A stretch of DNA of 64,000 bases from Apostichopus japonicus (GCF_037975245.1 NC_092583.1:11425764-11489763); one strand, 5' to 3'. Positions 1-14,184 are shown, numbered from the stretch's first letter. Numbers and translations are program-made. The notes: generated from the letters alone by a model not told the origin.

Positions 1-719
1 TTCAGGTACTAAATGACCGATGGAAGTTTAGTATTTTCTGTAGATGTATTCCAACAACTGAGACGCAATAGATAACGAGACATATATACGGCGGCCAAAA
101 CCATAGATAAACTGAAGTTCAGTTCCCTCGCAGACGAAGCCAGGAAGGTATAGGCCCAACATGATATTCTATAGGCTACATATACGCAAAGTATAGGCCT
201 ATATACTATAGAGGAAAGCAAAATAAGGTAAGTTGTATATTTTTCGTGCATGATATGTATATGTGCCACTTTGAAGCGAACCACGTGTGCACGGAAGTTG
301 CAGTGAAACATTGTCTAGGACGTGAACGGTGATCAGAGTAATCCTCAAAAAAAAAAAAAAATTAAGAGGTAAATCATTTCACAATTTGTAAAGCCGCCTT
401 AAAGCGCTCTCCTTCACTAAGACATTTTACTGAACATGTTTATGTCTCACTAGTTCAAACGTTCAGAAACCTGATCAGGGAAAGTATTTGTCTACTTTGA
501 GAACTTCTGCAGGCACCTTTTGACCGCATATTGAAATACTGACGATATTTCCCATCTTGGCATTTAATTGTCTCTGACGCGGCTGTATACACCCTGCAGG
601 TTCTGTTATGCATGGTGATGTATGTTACGTTTGATGCTTACATCGGCTGTCGAACAGTCAAGGGGGATTGGAAAGTTACAGGGAAAACCTTCAAACAATT
701 AGCCTAGGCTTTAATCCAA
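1..719. other. No gene recognised
   Basis: Non-coding-looking sequence. The longest open frames have no recognisable motif. Confidence 0.5.
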
Positions 720-1420
720 TTAATAACTTAATCAACCAACCTAACAATTACTCAGTCAAGTAATCAGTGAGTTAATCAATTAGTTAGATAGTCACTCTAG
801 CCAGTCATTGCGTCAGTCACTGTCAGTCAGTCAATCATTCAGTCCGTTCGTCAGTCAGAGAGTCAGTCAGTCACACAGCAAGTCAGTGAGTCAGTCTGTG
901 AGTCAGTTAGTCAGTCAATCAATCAGTCAGCCAATCTGTCAGCTAGTGAGTTAGTCAGTCAGTCAGTCACGTAGTGAGTCCGCCAGTCAATCAATTATTC
1001 AGTCATTCGGTCCGTCAGTCAGAAAGTCACCCAGTTAGTAAGTCAGTCAGTCTGTGAGTCAGTCAGTCTGTGAGTCAATCAATCAGTCAGTTAGTGAGTT
1101 AGTCAGTCAGTAACTTAGTGAGTCCGTCAGTCAATCAATGATTCAGTCGTTCGGTCCGTAAGTCAGAGAGTCAGTCACCCAGTTAGTCAGTAAGCCATTC
1201 ATCCAGTCAGCTTAGTGATTCAATCTATCCGTTAGCCAATCCGTCTGTCAAGCAGTGAATCAGCCAGTTACTTAGTGGTTCAGTGAGTCGGTCAGTCTGT
1301 CAGTCAGACAGACAGTGATTCAGTCAGTCAGTTAATGAGTGAGTGAGTCAGTCAGTCAGATGGTAAGTGAGTCAGTCAACGATTAGTCAATTATTCAGGT
1401 TATCCTGCCGCAGTGAGTCA
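720..1420. repeat. Degenerate (AGTC)n tandem array
   Basis: About 700 bp of GTCAGTCA-type tetranucleotide repeat with many TTAG, AATC and GTGA variants. Larger blocks also recur, such as CAGTCAATCAATNATTCAG. No coding signal. Confidence 0.9.
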
Positions 1421-1639
1421 TTCAAGTAACCAAGAGTAGTTCATCTGTACAGTGTTAACTGTCTACTAGTTAGATCTCATGCATAATACGCCCATCCAAA
1501 CCATGTTTCCTTTATAAAATAGAGTCTTAAATCCTATTCTTATACTTCGAATGATAATTTATTCAAACACGTTTCGCAGTTACCATAGGCGTAGGAGGCG
1601 GGGGGGCTGGGGGGCTGCAGCCCCCCAACAATTATTTTG

Positions 1640-2012
1640 GGTGAAAATTCGGGCAATATGCTGAGAATTTTTCGGGCACCTACTGGAAGAATAATAATAT
1701 GCAATGTGTTTTTCTGGGGGTTTTTTGGTAAAAATTCGTCAATATGCTGAGAATTATTCGGGCATCTACTGAAAAAATAATAATTTGCAATGTGTTTTTC
1801 AATTTTTTGGTGAAAATTCGGGCAATAGGACTATGCTGAGAAGTTTTCGAGCACCTACTGAAAGAATAATAATTTGCAATGTGTTTTTCAAATATTTTGG
1901 TGAAAATTCGGGCAATATGCTGAGAATTTTTTCGGGCACCTACTGAAAGAATAATAATTTTTTTTTCAGTTTTTTTGGTGAAAATTTGGGCAATATGCTG
2001 AGAATTTTTCGG
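1640..2012. repeat. ~90-bp tandem repeat inside a MITE
   Basis: Four to five copies of a unit recognisable by GAAAATTCGGGCAATATGC, CGGGCACCTACTGAAA and AATAATTTGCAATGTG. The last copy is split by the nested MITE and resumes at 2408. Confidence 0.8.
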
Positions 2013-2020
2013 GCACCTAC

Positions 2021-2407
2021 CAGTGGCAGAGCGTTCATACAGTCAAAGGGGCGATGGCCCCTGACGGATTCAAATGGACTGCTGGCGCCCTTTTCAGCTT
2101 TTTACCACTTTTTACTTATTCGCGATTATCGACTTTTTTATTGCGCTCTCAAATACCTATTGACATTTTTCACATTTTGTTGGTGCAATTTTCTGACAAA
2201 TGGCGATGACACCTATTTATCCTTCATTTATCTGCAAATTAGCAAGGCCCGGAAAGGGTCATTTCCGGTGATCTAGGGAGTATCTTTACTCAAAAATTTC
2301 TGTACGCTCCGCGCCAACCTGTGGTGGCGCTCCGCTTAGATAGTGTCAAAAGCACCCCTACAGACCCATTCTCTTCCCCCTGACCAATACCCCTAGCTCC
2401 GCCACTG
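2021..2407. mobile_element. hAT-like MITE nested inside the 1584-2697 element
   Basis: Termini CAGTGGCAGAGCG and, inverted, CAGTGGCGGAGCTAGG. Perfect 8-bp duplications GCACCTAC at 2013-2020 and 2408-2415. Same family as 8872-9248: both contain AAATGGACTGCTGGCGCCC and the subterminal GTACGCTCCGCGCCAACC motif. Confidence 0.92.
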
Positions 2408-3178
2408 GCACCTACTGAAAAAGAAGAATAATTTGCAATGTGTTTTTCAATGGTTAAACTGATATTATTATCATTATTATTGTAAGGACTTCCCCAATAA
2501 TTCTAACCAATATAGAAGGGTAATAACACGAAAAATGATTTTATGTTATTGGCAGGTGATGTAGTAACTGATGGATGCCTATGTGATATGCACATTAGCA
2601 TGTAGAACGCGCGCGGAGCACGCGAAAAAATTGTGGTTATATTTTTCGGGCAAGTCGTTACAGCCCCCCCAAATCAAATGAGGCTCCTACGCCTATGGCA
2701 GTTACCTATGGACAATATACTCTTCCGAACCCATAAGTAGGCTACTACTCGGCAACCAACTTTTACGGGAATTATTTGTTAGACATTTTTTAACAGTTCA
2801 GAAGAAACGCCTTGGAATTTTTCCTACACCACCCGTGAACTGTGTTTATTTATTTTATTTGGCTTGTCCATTTTTCCCTTCATATTTGACTGATGTTACC
2901 TCCTTGTGTCCCGGAAATATGGGATTTTTATGTCGAGTTTATTTATACACATGTCCTATGTTTACAAGAACAAAATCGCTTGATTTAGAAATAAGGATAA
3001 ACAAAATAACCCAACATATATACACTGGCCTACAAATGGAAAGATGTGTAAATTTTCATGCATTCTCGTGGAAGCTACGCCGAAACGTGTTATAAATGTG
3101 TATAAATTTTGTGAACGTAGACTAAATTTTGCAGCCTATATTGCCACTTATAAATGTTTCATCTCAAGTATTTCACGA

Positions 3179-3207
3179 CAAAATATTACATTTTGCCAAT
3201 ATATAGG

Positions 3208-3259
<52 letters not shown>

Positions 3260-3392
3260 TACGTAACATGTATACAACTACCATAGCATAACATACATCA
3301 GATTTATGCAGCAGAGCGGAATTCATACTTGTCAGTAACTGATGATATTGGCATGTATATTGGCAAAATATTACATTTTGCCAATATAAAGG

Positions 3393-3470
<78 letters not shown>

Positions 3471-3557
3471 AACATGTATACAACTACCATACATTCATAA
3501 GATACATCAGATTTATGCATCAAAGCTGAATTCTTACTTGTCAGTAACTGATGAGGA
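3179..3557. repeat. ~185-bp tandem duplication, each copy with a (TA)n tract
   Basis: Copy 1 starts near 3179 and copy 2 near 3363. Both run AAAATATTACATTTTGCCAA, AGGCCTATAT, (TA)n, CGTAACATGTATACAAC and TTGTCAGTAACTGATGA. (TA)n spans about 3210-3255 and 3394-3465. Confidence 0.85.
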
Positions 3558-6389
3558 TAAGTACCAGCTAAATGCACCTCATTGAAAACAAAATAGAACA
3601 AGAAAAACGCCTCATTGAGTTCGCATCGAGCGCTACACTAGAAATCGGCGTTGATCTCACACACACCACAAACAGGAGGTTTCAAATGTTTTTGTTAAAA
3701 ATAGGTGGCGCTATGCAAGATAAACACGATTGATTTGTGACTAAAAATACAACAGCCAAATTCTCATTATTTTGTTTCCAAGTTGAGGAACTAGAACCTA
3801 CTGGTGTTTTTTTTGTTGTCAGTTTTGTTTGTTTTTGTTTTCCCTTCCTTCTTTACATGTTTTATTTGAATTTTTTGTAATATTTTGTTGTTGTTCTGTA
3901 TTTCGGCTCGCATAGCATCGTAGGAAGATGAAAAGCGTAAGGATGTACAGTACTGAAATTGTAGTCGTTATGTTTAAATGGTGCAAAATGACCACTCATA
4001 TATGTTAATGTTTACTCCTTTTCTCCTATCCACAGATGAAAATTGTAAAGCGAGTCATATCGATGCCAAACGTACCAACCACTTCGTGTAGATACGGGTA
4101 TATAGAGGCAGGGGAGGGGTATGGTAGTTGTAGATCTTATAAGTTAATCCTCAGGTTAACGGAATCTCCTACTTCTTAACCCTCTCCCCTCCCATTTCCC
4201 CTTTATTTTCTGTTGCCTTTATGGCGCGAACGACTTACCGTAAAATCACTGCTACCGCCCATGTCAGCATGTTCATTACAAAAATGTAAACAAAATAGTC
4301 TACAGATGCGGCCCGATCAAGATTTTAACGCAGTCCTATACTCATATCATCCACTTTTTACAATTCCACGGAGGAAACTTCTTTAAACACTTGTTTATTC
4401 ATTGCAATGGAAGGAAATGACACGATTTTGCAAGCTACATCGGTAAGACCGAGAGAACGATACTAGTGCAGGGACCTAAGACAGGCTAGCCACGAAAGTA
4501 AAGGTATGCCTAGGCCTAACGGCCGTAAACACAATAGAGAGATTTGATTGGCACATGATCTGTTGGGTGGGGCTTGCAAATTTTGATTGAAGTTTGTAGA
4601 ATCTACGGACTCGTTAATAAACCTGGCAAATGTTATTCAGCTCACAATTTTTATTTACGACAGATAACTACAATAAAAATAATGATTTTTTGATATGAAA
4701 ATTGCATAGAATGTTGGTATTTTCACTGAACTTTTAGTGCAGTAACCTGGAAAGGGCGAAGTTTATATTTGGCAAACACACTTACTGAGACTTTAAAGGT
4801 GACACAAAAACCCTACATTCGTGTTTGGTTTATTGATAGAGGTTGTTTTGTAGTTGTGATGAACAACTTCCACAAAGAATCGTCCACAAACAGCTTTAAG
4901 AGATGTCTTGTCCTTTACCGGAGCTAGACTACATAGTATAAAAGCGTGTCGTATGTGGTTGCCTGTCACTTTATAAATCTGTGATATCATGGTACCAAAA
5001 TGACTTGGAAAATATTTCATTTTCCCTTTGTACCAGTTTCTTTGTTATTTTCAAATGTTTCAACGCAGCAAATCAGGAGTGCCATTTATGAATCTCTGAT
5101 ACAATAGTCCCACTGCAGGATATATGAAACATTCTCTCTTTGTTATTCTTGTCATACTTTCGAGATATGATATTAACAGTGTTGACACTGAAATCAATAC
5201 CATCATTAGGTTAAGTTAAAGTGCTAAGCGATGCAAGACCCATCTCTAACCTTTTAAAGAGAACCTAAATTATAAAAAAAAAAATATCGGCCATATTGTT
5301 CGACGCCCGGTGCCTACGCGTGCACGGCGGTATCATATAGTTTTATTTAGACTTGTGTGTGAAAAAAAAACGTAAACCGTGATTCCGTTCGATAATGGTT
5401 CGGTTTTGCTTCTTCTTTGATGTATTAGTGCAGTGCAGTCAGGTATACACTATACTTGTACTTTCGCCTTACTTGAATAAGGCTGCTCAATTATGGAATA
5501 AAACATTTAAAACAATTAGTATGCATATATGGAAATGTGAAAAGAAATTAATCATAATTTATCCAATTAAGTTGTTGGCAGCAAACACGTCCAACCATAG
5601 AAATACAATTGCTCGAGTATCGTGAACTTAATATTAAGTCAAACCTATTGTAGTCGAGTTATTGTCTAAATCTTTTTCTTTTGTTATGTTAAGTGTTTTC
5701 TTCCTTTCAGCTGTAGACAATGACATAGCTGTGGTATCAGGTGCTGTCTGTGTGTGCACAAGACAACTACTGTGGGTCTAAAAACCATTGAAACATTCCG
5801 ATCCAGTATATTCTCATTAATTGTAATTAAATATAGAATTTTGCCAAACCGTTCTTTATTACTACTATCAGTCTAGACATTTTTTATCATGAGATATCAA
5901 TGAAAATCCCATGCCCCGTAGACAGAAATTCTTAGTTGGGATGGGGTGAAGGGGACGGAGGGGGGGGGACAACTTTTATGTCCTGTATCTTGCGTTGAAG
6001 CTAATCCAAATATTATGTGTCACCATTCTGCATGGTATATCGTCTGCTATTGTTATTGCTATGAATCATAGCCTATCATTACGCAGATTTTTTAGGCTTA
6101 CTGCTACTTTGTAGGGACAGTACTTTAACCAGTAATATATAAACAAAATTGGAAAGCATAACTATGGCAGTTTTGGCAAATGGGGGTGGGGGGGGGGGGA
6201 GTTGGGGAAACATAAGTCTACATTTAGAAGAGGATACGGACCAGGGCCAATGCTGCCAACTGGCCCGGAGGACACAGTTCATTCCAGGATATCACTAATT
6301 GCGTTGAAAAAGGTCTCAAAAGGACTGACACCGTATGAAAGGCCCGGTGTCAATCACTGGTCAACTAGGCATGAAAGTGATGACAACTG

Positions 6390-6457
<68 letters not shown>

Positions 6458-6594
6458 GTTACCTCGTTTCGAAGAAGTGTGAGACGTGGTAGATATGTTT
6501 CAGTATTTCAGGAAGTTCCTTGACCTTGCCGAGGAAACTATGTTTCCTCTATATGTATTTGCCAACCGCAGTACCGCCGTACTGTACACATATC

Positions 6595-6643
<49 letters not shown>

Positions 6644-8871
6644 GATTGCCGCATGTCTACGTACACCATCCTTCTAACAGTTTTCTGAGACTGCTAGCCA
6701 GCCAGTCGGTGATCGATTCAATATGTTGATTCGCACACGACCTTATATAACTGAGTCTGATATGTTATAATTAATATGTGCCATGTATAACAGTCATATG
6801 TTGTAGTACGATCGAGTAATAGTCTATACAACAGCATGGAAACAATCTACCAGTAATTTAGTAGAATTCCCACTTTGCATGAGCACGAGTACAAGGCTGT
6901 AAGCCGCGAGTACCAGTACTTAACGTGTTGTACTATAGTATCTCTATACTAGATTTCAATGTACCCAGAGTAAAATAAACTGGGGTACAAATCTATGAGA
7001 ATAAATGAGGGTACAGACACGCTGACGTCTGCCTATGCATAAGCGCAATATGTAGATCAAACTGAAAGAGAGGGCAGTAGCTAGCTCCCTGGTCAAAGGA
7101 CGTGTGGCCACGAACGGTGCTACATGGTCATCCGGGTTCTTCTGGCGACTTTGAATCAAGTTAAAAATTTGCAGAATGATTCTCTCCGCCTGATCGATTC
7201 ACATGCTAGTATACAATACTAAGTATATACTGTAATACAATACAACACTATTATACTGTAAATTATATAATATTAAATATAATAAATATAATCGTTATCA
7301 TAATATATCATGGTACCATGTAATACTGTATACAAAAATAAAATTGTAGATAGTTTATAGTTTATTATTATGATACAATATTATTGTATGATACTACGTG
7401 AGTCGAGTGGTTGCTAAGGAACACATTCAAGGAGTACTATAAGAGAGGAGTGCTACAACGGAACACGTCACGTGACACTCCATGGTTGTATTGGTACGTG
7501 TATATATGGCGCATACCCTCAGTGACGTAGTCGGTCCAGGTTAATGTATACGTCGATGTTATCACGACGTGCTGGTAGCACCAATATGTTAACTCCTCCC
7601 ATCTAAATCTATGACCAGACGGCATAGCAATAATACCGTTGCATCCGTATGTAAAGCCTATACTACACGTGTGTTTAAATAACTCTGACACCCAAGGAAA
7701 TAATACATGCATGGGCGTATGCGTTTTTCCTCAAACTGTTCTGTTTTCCGGAAAGAATTTTCGTGTTTTGCAATAAATGACAACCACATTTCTTGTATAT
7801 AATCCGAAATATAAGGATCTCATTGAAGTTTTAGGATGTTTTGAGATACTTTCAGATTAAAATATCTGTTATTAAAGATTTTTTTGTTTCCTGGGTTCGG
7901 TAAGATGGCGTGATGTATTCGGATTAAGAAGTCTTTCAATGTTGTCAAAATATGACGCTAATAATAAATTTGATTCTTTTGTAATCCCCCCAAGTCTGAA
8001 CTTGTGTGTTTTTCGCTGCTGTAAACTTCCTACCGAAATTCCCAACGTTGTATAAAAACAAAAGTTTAAAGTTTTTAACCCCTCTCTCTCTTCCCTGTTG
8101 GTAAAGTCATTCAGATGTAACTGACCAGTCAAGTATAGTTTCAAACACAAGTAGGGGGAGGGGTGGGGGTGGATGAACATTTCCCGAAAAGGCATGTCGT
8201 TTAAAGTACAATGTAAAATATCGCCCTCCCCTCCTCCCCACGGAATTTTGTTCTTGATTGAATAATAGAAATATTTAGAAACTCGCTAATGAACGTCCAA
8301 ATAATTGACTTTTCATTCATAGGCGTATAGCAATAAGCGGTTCAGGTCACAGTTCATTGAACCAGGCTTCTTAAACTCCAGCTCCCCCCCCCCCCCATCC
8401 ACAATGGTTGGTATTTAAATCTTTAGCAAACCTATCACAACTGCCAGTCACCCAGTTTGGACAATTTTTTTCTGGACTGTACTTTCATGTCCCGCTTTTT
8501 CCAAAGCACTGGTATTGTCAGTATGAGCAGTATGAATGTCATATTTCTATCACGTGAAAGTTAAGGAACTGTTTGTACTGTTAGTAATACCGCTTTGAAT
8601 CACGGTATGGAAGGACAGTATAGAGTGGTAAAAGCATTAGGAAATTGTTCTAACTGGCTGCTGTCAGTTGTGTTATACATGCATTAGTTCAATGATAGCC
8701 AACATGCAAAAATATGCAGCCCTTAGCCGGTCTTTTTCATTTCATATGGCTAACTGCTTTTTTTTATGTTTCTGCTTAAAAAATTAACTGCCCAGTTCTA
8801 TATATTATCGATCATGATTCTCTAATGTTACATTCATGTTTTGTGTCACGTGCTTCTTAGATAATGTGAGG
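3558..8871. other. No gene recognised; microsatellites only
   Basis: Contains (TA)n at 6393-6457 and 6598-6640, poly-G tracts near 5960 and 6185, and an AT-rich stretch at 7200-7400. No open frame shows a recognisable domain. Confidence 0.5.
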
Positions 8872-9248
8872 CAGTGGCGGAGCGTCCATACAGTCAGGGT
8901 CGGATGCCCCCCCCCCCCCCCCGACGGACTCAAATGGACTGCTGGCGCCCTTTTCAACTTTTCACCATTTTCTACTTATTCGCGATTAATGACTTTTTTA
9001 TTGCGCTCTCATCTACTTATTGACATTTGTCACATTTTGTTGGCGATGACGCCAATTTATTCTTCGTTTATCTGCAAATTAGCAAGGCCCGGAAAGGGTT
9101 ATTTCCGGCGATCTAGGGAGTAACTTTACTCAAAAAAATGTCTGTACGCTCCGCGCCAACCTGTGGTGGCGCTCCGCTTAGATAGTGTTGAAAGCGCCCC
9201 TACAGACTATTCTCGCCCCCCTGACCAATACCCCTAGCCCCGCCACTG
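8872..9248. mobile_element. hAT-like MITE (second copy of the 2021-2407 family)
   Basis: Termini CAGTGGCGGAGCG and, inverted, CAGTGGCGGGGCTAGG. Perfect 8-bp duplications ATGTGAGG at 8864-8871 and 9249-9256. A poly-C tract lies 40 bp inside the left end. Confidence 0.92.
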
Positions 9249-9256
9249 ATGTGAGG

Positions 9257-10890
9257 GTGACGTGTCCAAGCTCTTAATCTTTGAACATGGGCCCAGAATC
9301 CCTAGCAAAGCCAACGTGATCATCACGTTCATTGATTTCTACCTGAGATGCGAAAAGAATTTGAATATTCATTACTTCATAATGTAAGGCTAAGATGGAA
9401 ATGCAAGATTGTACTTCCGTACAGAAAAAAAGAAATTTAATCCCCCTTACAGGTCAATCGCCACCATGACAATGACCTCTTTTGTTGCCATATTCATAGA
9501 CCTTCATTAAGCTATAACATGCTGTATACAGATATATGAGATCGTCTCCTATGTATATACATGATGTTTAAATATAAGTACAAGTGAACCGCCTTTCTTG
9601 TTTTGTTTTTCTTCCAGAATTCTAAGTAACATGTGGGGCGGCGTTTCATAAGTGAGACATTTTTTTTCAGCAGGGGCCCAACAGATACCTTACTAAAAAT
9701 TAATACAAACTTGAAATACAACAGTCAACAATTGGTTGAATGTAAGTAAAAAAATGTTATGAAGTTGAGCACCATTTCATTTACGGAACGAACCACACAA
9801 TTGATAATTTCAATAATGTGACACTACCTCCTTTCAAAACAATTTATTAAAAAGTTGGATACTCTCCGAAATTATGACGGAAGAACCTTTCCGGAAGACT
9901 TACAACGGTCCTATTTATATACGATTTTAAAAACCGGCTCCGGTGACCGTTTAGCCTTCCATATAACTGACACAGGACGTGCATCGTAGCCCGGTTAAAA
10001 AACAACTTCAACTTAATTAAGGTAAAAAATGACCTTTCATCCAAATTCGAGGTAGATGGACAGCCTTCGTAACCCCATTACAGAAAAAAAGAAGTAGTTC
10101 AAGCAGTTGTCCGGCTTTGTATACACATTTCTTTCCAGCAATTTTACCAAGCTTATCATGATGATAAGTAAACTTGAATTAGCACTTGATCAAACTATGC
10201 ATTTACATTCAATAACATTTGACTATCCAAGCTAATGAAATACTGTGGTTTCGTGAGGCGTAATGGTCCCACCGGTTTACTGACTTGGAACCGGTGCGCC
10301 GATCGGTCTAAAGTGACGAAAGCCCAGCGCCAGGTTGAGTTGCCGAAGGCGCGGATATATCCGTACGGTCGCATAAAATCTATAAATGCACAGCTCTTTT
10401 CCAGTCATTGAAGCTGCAACAATTTATGTCCCCATCCAGTAATATGCACTGTATTTCAAAGTGGAGGGAGGGGGATTGGGGGTGTAACACTCCCCAACCC
10501 GACTGATTTTGATATAGGTGCATGAGAAACGTCCTGGGCCAGTTGAAATGATCAAATTCTTCCCGTCTTAATGTAAAATTCCCCCAAATGAACGTCCCCC
10601 GACGTACGGTAGAGATGGCCTCACCCCCCTCCCCTTCCATGCGTACAGGACTGCCCTAATCCACTGCCCTAATGGGACTACCATATGCCAGTTTACTCAA
10701 TGCAACTGTAAAGGCTTTAAGCTCTTGCAGATGATACCGGTTGTCAGATGCAATGCATATGCAACATTCTCGAAAAGGATGATTACATTTCGGCAGATTC
10801 TTATCTAACGCTATTTATTCATCCGAGACTCATTCTCAGTTTTGCCGACACTGAGAGCATACAAGGTCAAAGGTCTCTTTAGGTTGTAGA
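9257..10890. other. No gene recognised
   Basis: Ordinary intergenic-looking DNA. A GC-richer patch at 10240-10380 has a hairpin with arms CACCGGTT and AACCGGTG. No coding signal. Confidence 0.45.
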
Positions 10891-11229
10891 CAGTGGTGGC
10901 GCTACGGGGAGGGAGGAGGATGTGGGATGAGGCATCAGGGGGCAATTTACCCCAGATTTCCCCTTGCATCCTACCCCTCCTAACAGATCTGGTAAACTTA
11001 TCCATAATATATAGAGCTAGGCTAATCGTTTGTAACAGCTTCCAAAGCATGTGACAAAAATGTCAAATGATCGCACCACTTGCGTCTCAGTCAATTCACT
11101 TGTACACAAATTCCATAAAGGCGGGTCTGAGGAGAGGGTGTGATATTTTGTTGACCCTCCCCCAATATTCCTTGCCCCCTAGTTGTCTCCCTCCCCTACC
11201 TCCGATTGCCTAGGCTCGTGCCGCCACTG
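10891..11229. mobile_element. hAT-like MITE
   Basis: Termini CAGTGGTGGCGCTACGG and, inverted, CAGTGGCGGCACGAGCC. Flanks GTTGTAGA and GATGTAGA match at 7 of 8 bases, consistent with an older 8-bp target duplication. Confidence 0.8.
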
Positions 11230-11237
11230 GATGTAGA

Positions 11238-12201
11238 ATCCTTTCGGTAAAGATAATCAATGGATGCGAGTACAAGTAGATTATTCCCCTGGGTATAATT
11301 ACCAGTGCTCTTGGTTTCCATAATGCACTGAGTACAATCATGAGTACAGATCCATGATAACGAGTAGGAGTACAGGAAACTATGTTGTAATAGGCCGTAC
11401 ACATCACATACGAGTATGGACTTACTTTGAAAAGGTCGTATAAGGTATATTTGGTACACTATACTTAAACCGCCATTGATTTTATCATTAAATAGAAAGA
11501 ACTTGCTAAATTTGAACTATAATCATACAAATTTCAAGCTTTCGGGTATATCCCTGTACATTACAATGTATATATAGGTCATATACTGAAAAGGTCGTGT
11601 TTTTATCCATCCTCCTCACTTCCCTCCCCCCCCCCCCCACCCACCCCGACCTTTGCTACAATGAGAAACCATAGGCGTACTATATATAACATACATTCAA
11701 CTTCATGAAAACCTTAAACTTGTCGTCTCAATAAAATATCAGCATCGTTTCATATATCATAGCATTTGTCATTTTCCAGAGACTGCGGAAAGGAATTAAG
11801 ATCTGCTGAGTGTTCTCGTAAGACGTCGCCACATGTTTGTTTTTCTTGTTGTTTTTCTTTTAAATTTTATTCAAATATCTTACGGCAGTGATACGTACGC
11901 CTCCATGTAAGGATACTATGAACCAACTTCGTCATCCAAAAACACTATGCAAAAATTAACCGAAGCTTTAAGGGTCCATATCCTGTGGACTCGTGCGTAG
12001 GATGATCTCGTGGGAACTTGTTCAGGAAACTAGTTCTGTTTCAGAGGAAAAGGGCTTCGGTGGAAAAAAGAGATTGACAGGAGCTTGTCGGTAGTCTGTC
12101 GGTATTCTGTCAGCTGTTGTCTCTGGTTGCACCACATCCTTCATCGAGACAGCTGGGTCGTTTGTGTCTCTCAAAAGCAGGCGAAAGTCGGGATCGTCAA
12201 G
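11238..12201. other. Upstream region of gene A
   Basis: No gene. Contains a poly-C tract at about 11625-11640. It presumably carries the gene A promoter and 5' UTR, but I cannot pick a convincing TATA box or initiator. Confidence 0.4.
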
Positions 12202-12334
12202 ATGGTGTCACACAGACCCCATTGGTTGCTGGCGGTGGTGTTATTGGTGGGGATATGTTGGTCCTTCTCTGGTGCTCAAGAAGATGGATCCCTTAGTATC
12301 CCGTTAAGCATATCTTCTGCCGGTTCTTCATCAG
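12202..12334 (+). CDS. Gene A exon 1: signal peptide and Ser-rich linker
   Basis: The first ATG in frame sits in a good context (CAAGATGG), and gene B also has CAAGATG. The product starts [20 protein letters not shown], with a hydrophobic core and likely cleavage before QED. A Ser-rich linker follows. The donor TCAG|GTAAGT leaves phase 1. The same frame stays open upstream but has no earlier ATG. Confidence 0.8.
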
Positions 12335-13061
12335 GTAAGTCGCGACTACCGCTGGAAATAATGCAGAACTGTTTAAAATAGATATGTCTGTTCTTTTTGA
12401 GCAAGTTTCCACCTTCAATGGAAGCAATTTTTTACAACTCCATTGCATTAATGTTCTAACAAACTTGAAAGGTTTTACGTTATTTTGGGTACTTTTAAAA
12501 AAAAATAAGAAAATAACAGTATCTCCATATAACTATACTCCACTCGAACTACCGGTAATGTTGACAAGTAAACTAACGGAAGTATTTAGCTTGACCTAAT
12601 TTGCATACTCGAATCGGGCTGAAGTCATTCATTCCATTTACTGTAGAGGACAATTATACCGGCTGTAGCTGCGATATTCTTGGACGGAAATAAGCCCCCC
12701 CCCCCAAAAAAAAAATGTTTACAGAACATTGCTTGATTGACTTGAGTAAATGAGTTGAGCTATAACTAATTCCACATAGCTCGGGAGATTCGTTTAAATC
12801 AGTCAGGCGCAGGCGCAGATCCACGCGAAGTGTGGGGTTTACAATCAGCTCGTTTCGCAAGACAGGAATGAAACTAATAAAGTTAATACAAGCTGTCAGC
12901 GTTTTGTAGTTAATTTCTTCTTAAATTTAACAATTTTACCATGTACAGATAACTCGAAATATGATTGAAAACTGATAAAAGTGATATCTTTCCTAGATGT
13001 TTATTTTGCAACAAAACTTTCGTTAATGTGCGAGTTATTGATTATTTAAACCTATATATAT

Positions 13062-13115
<54 letters not shown>

Positions 13116-14070
13116 GCCAGTGGGGGATGTGTTGTGATCCCCGTGTTTTCGCTGGGTGGAGGGGGGGGGGTGGCCGTAGCCCCACCCGAGAAGTATACGT
13201 GGCTGCACCCCTGGACATAAATTAGTGTGATAAGAGTATATGATTAGCACGGTTCACATAGAATGGTGTATGCGCATATATTACTGTCAAACTTTAATCA
13301 TATATTTTATATGGGTAATCTAAGTGAACTTTCTAAATGCACTGAATAAAAATAATAAAATAGAAACCAAAGAAAGGATACGTTAGTTTGAAAAGACAAC
13401 ATAAATCGGAAGGCTAAATGACCTTATAAGAGATGATTTAAAGGGACCGTCAGAAGTTGTTTTCTCATAGGCCTATATAGATATGACAAGTTTGTCCAAT
13501 TGTGAGCCCGAGAAACTGACATAAACCAAATTAAAGGGCGCCACAAAATGAAACAATATTTCCCTTTTCTTATACCTGGCTTTGGAAAAGGAGTAATGTG
13601 TTTATACGAACAATTTAATTGTTGAGCAGGACTTTTAATGACCAAGTAAGGAGTTCGTAAATACAAATTTACGATATATGAGACAGATTTTAGAAGTTTC
13701 TAATTATCATACTATATAGGGAAATGATCGTTTGACAGTTGTTAAATCCCCTCATTCGTGGAAGAGGTTACTCTTATAGGCTTGCCATACATACACGTAT
13801 AGTCAAACACAAGCCGCCGGTGTTCATATTATCACGACAAAACTATAACTGCACACGTTTCCTATGGATTTAAATGTCATCTATATCATGCCCCAATTTT
13901 TTTTTAACTGTTGATAATTCCTAAAAACATCCACTTCCTCCAAATTGTGTTGATCCGTGAAGAGATTTAAAACATCTGATTCTTAAAGATAAAATGTCTT
14001 TGTGGGAAATACAAAGGGCGAAAGAGTCTTTAACCATCACCAAGGTTGAATATCTTTGTGTATCTTCTCT

Positions 14071-14151
<81 letters not shown>

Positions 14152-14152
14152 C

Positions 14153-14184
<32 letters not shown>

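Larger units (their letters stand above)
1584..2697. mobile_element. hAT-like nonautonomous element (MITE) with internal minisatellite
   Basis: Termini CATAGGCGTAGGAGGC and, inverted, CATAGGCGTAGGAGCC. Flanked by perfect 8-bp duplications GCAGTTAC at 1576-1583 and 2698-2705. No transposase coding. Its interior is a ~90-bp tandem repeat, and a second MITE is nested within it at 2021-2407. Confidence 0.9.

Noticed and set aside
13118-13213. Possible MITE starting CAGTGGGGGATG and ending CACCCCTG
   Set aside because: Flanks ATATCTGC and GACATAAA do not match and the ends are poorly inverted, so no insertion can be claimed.
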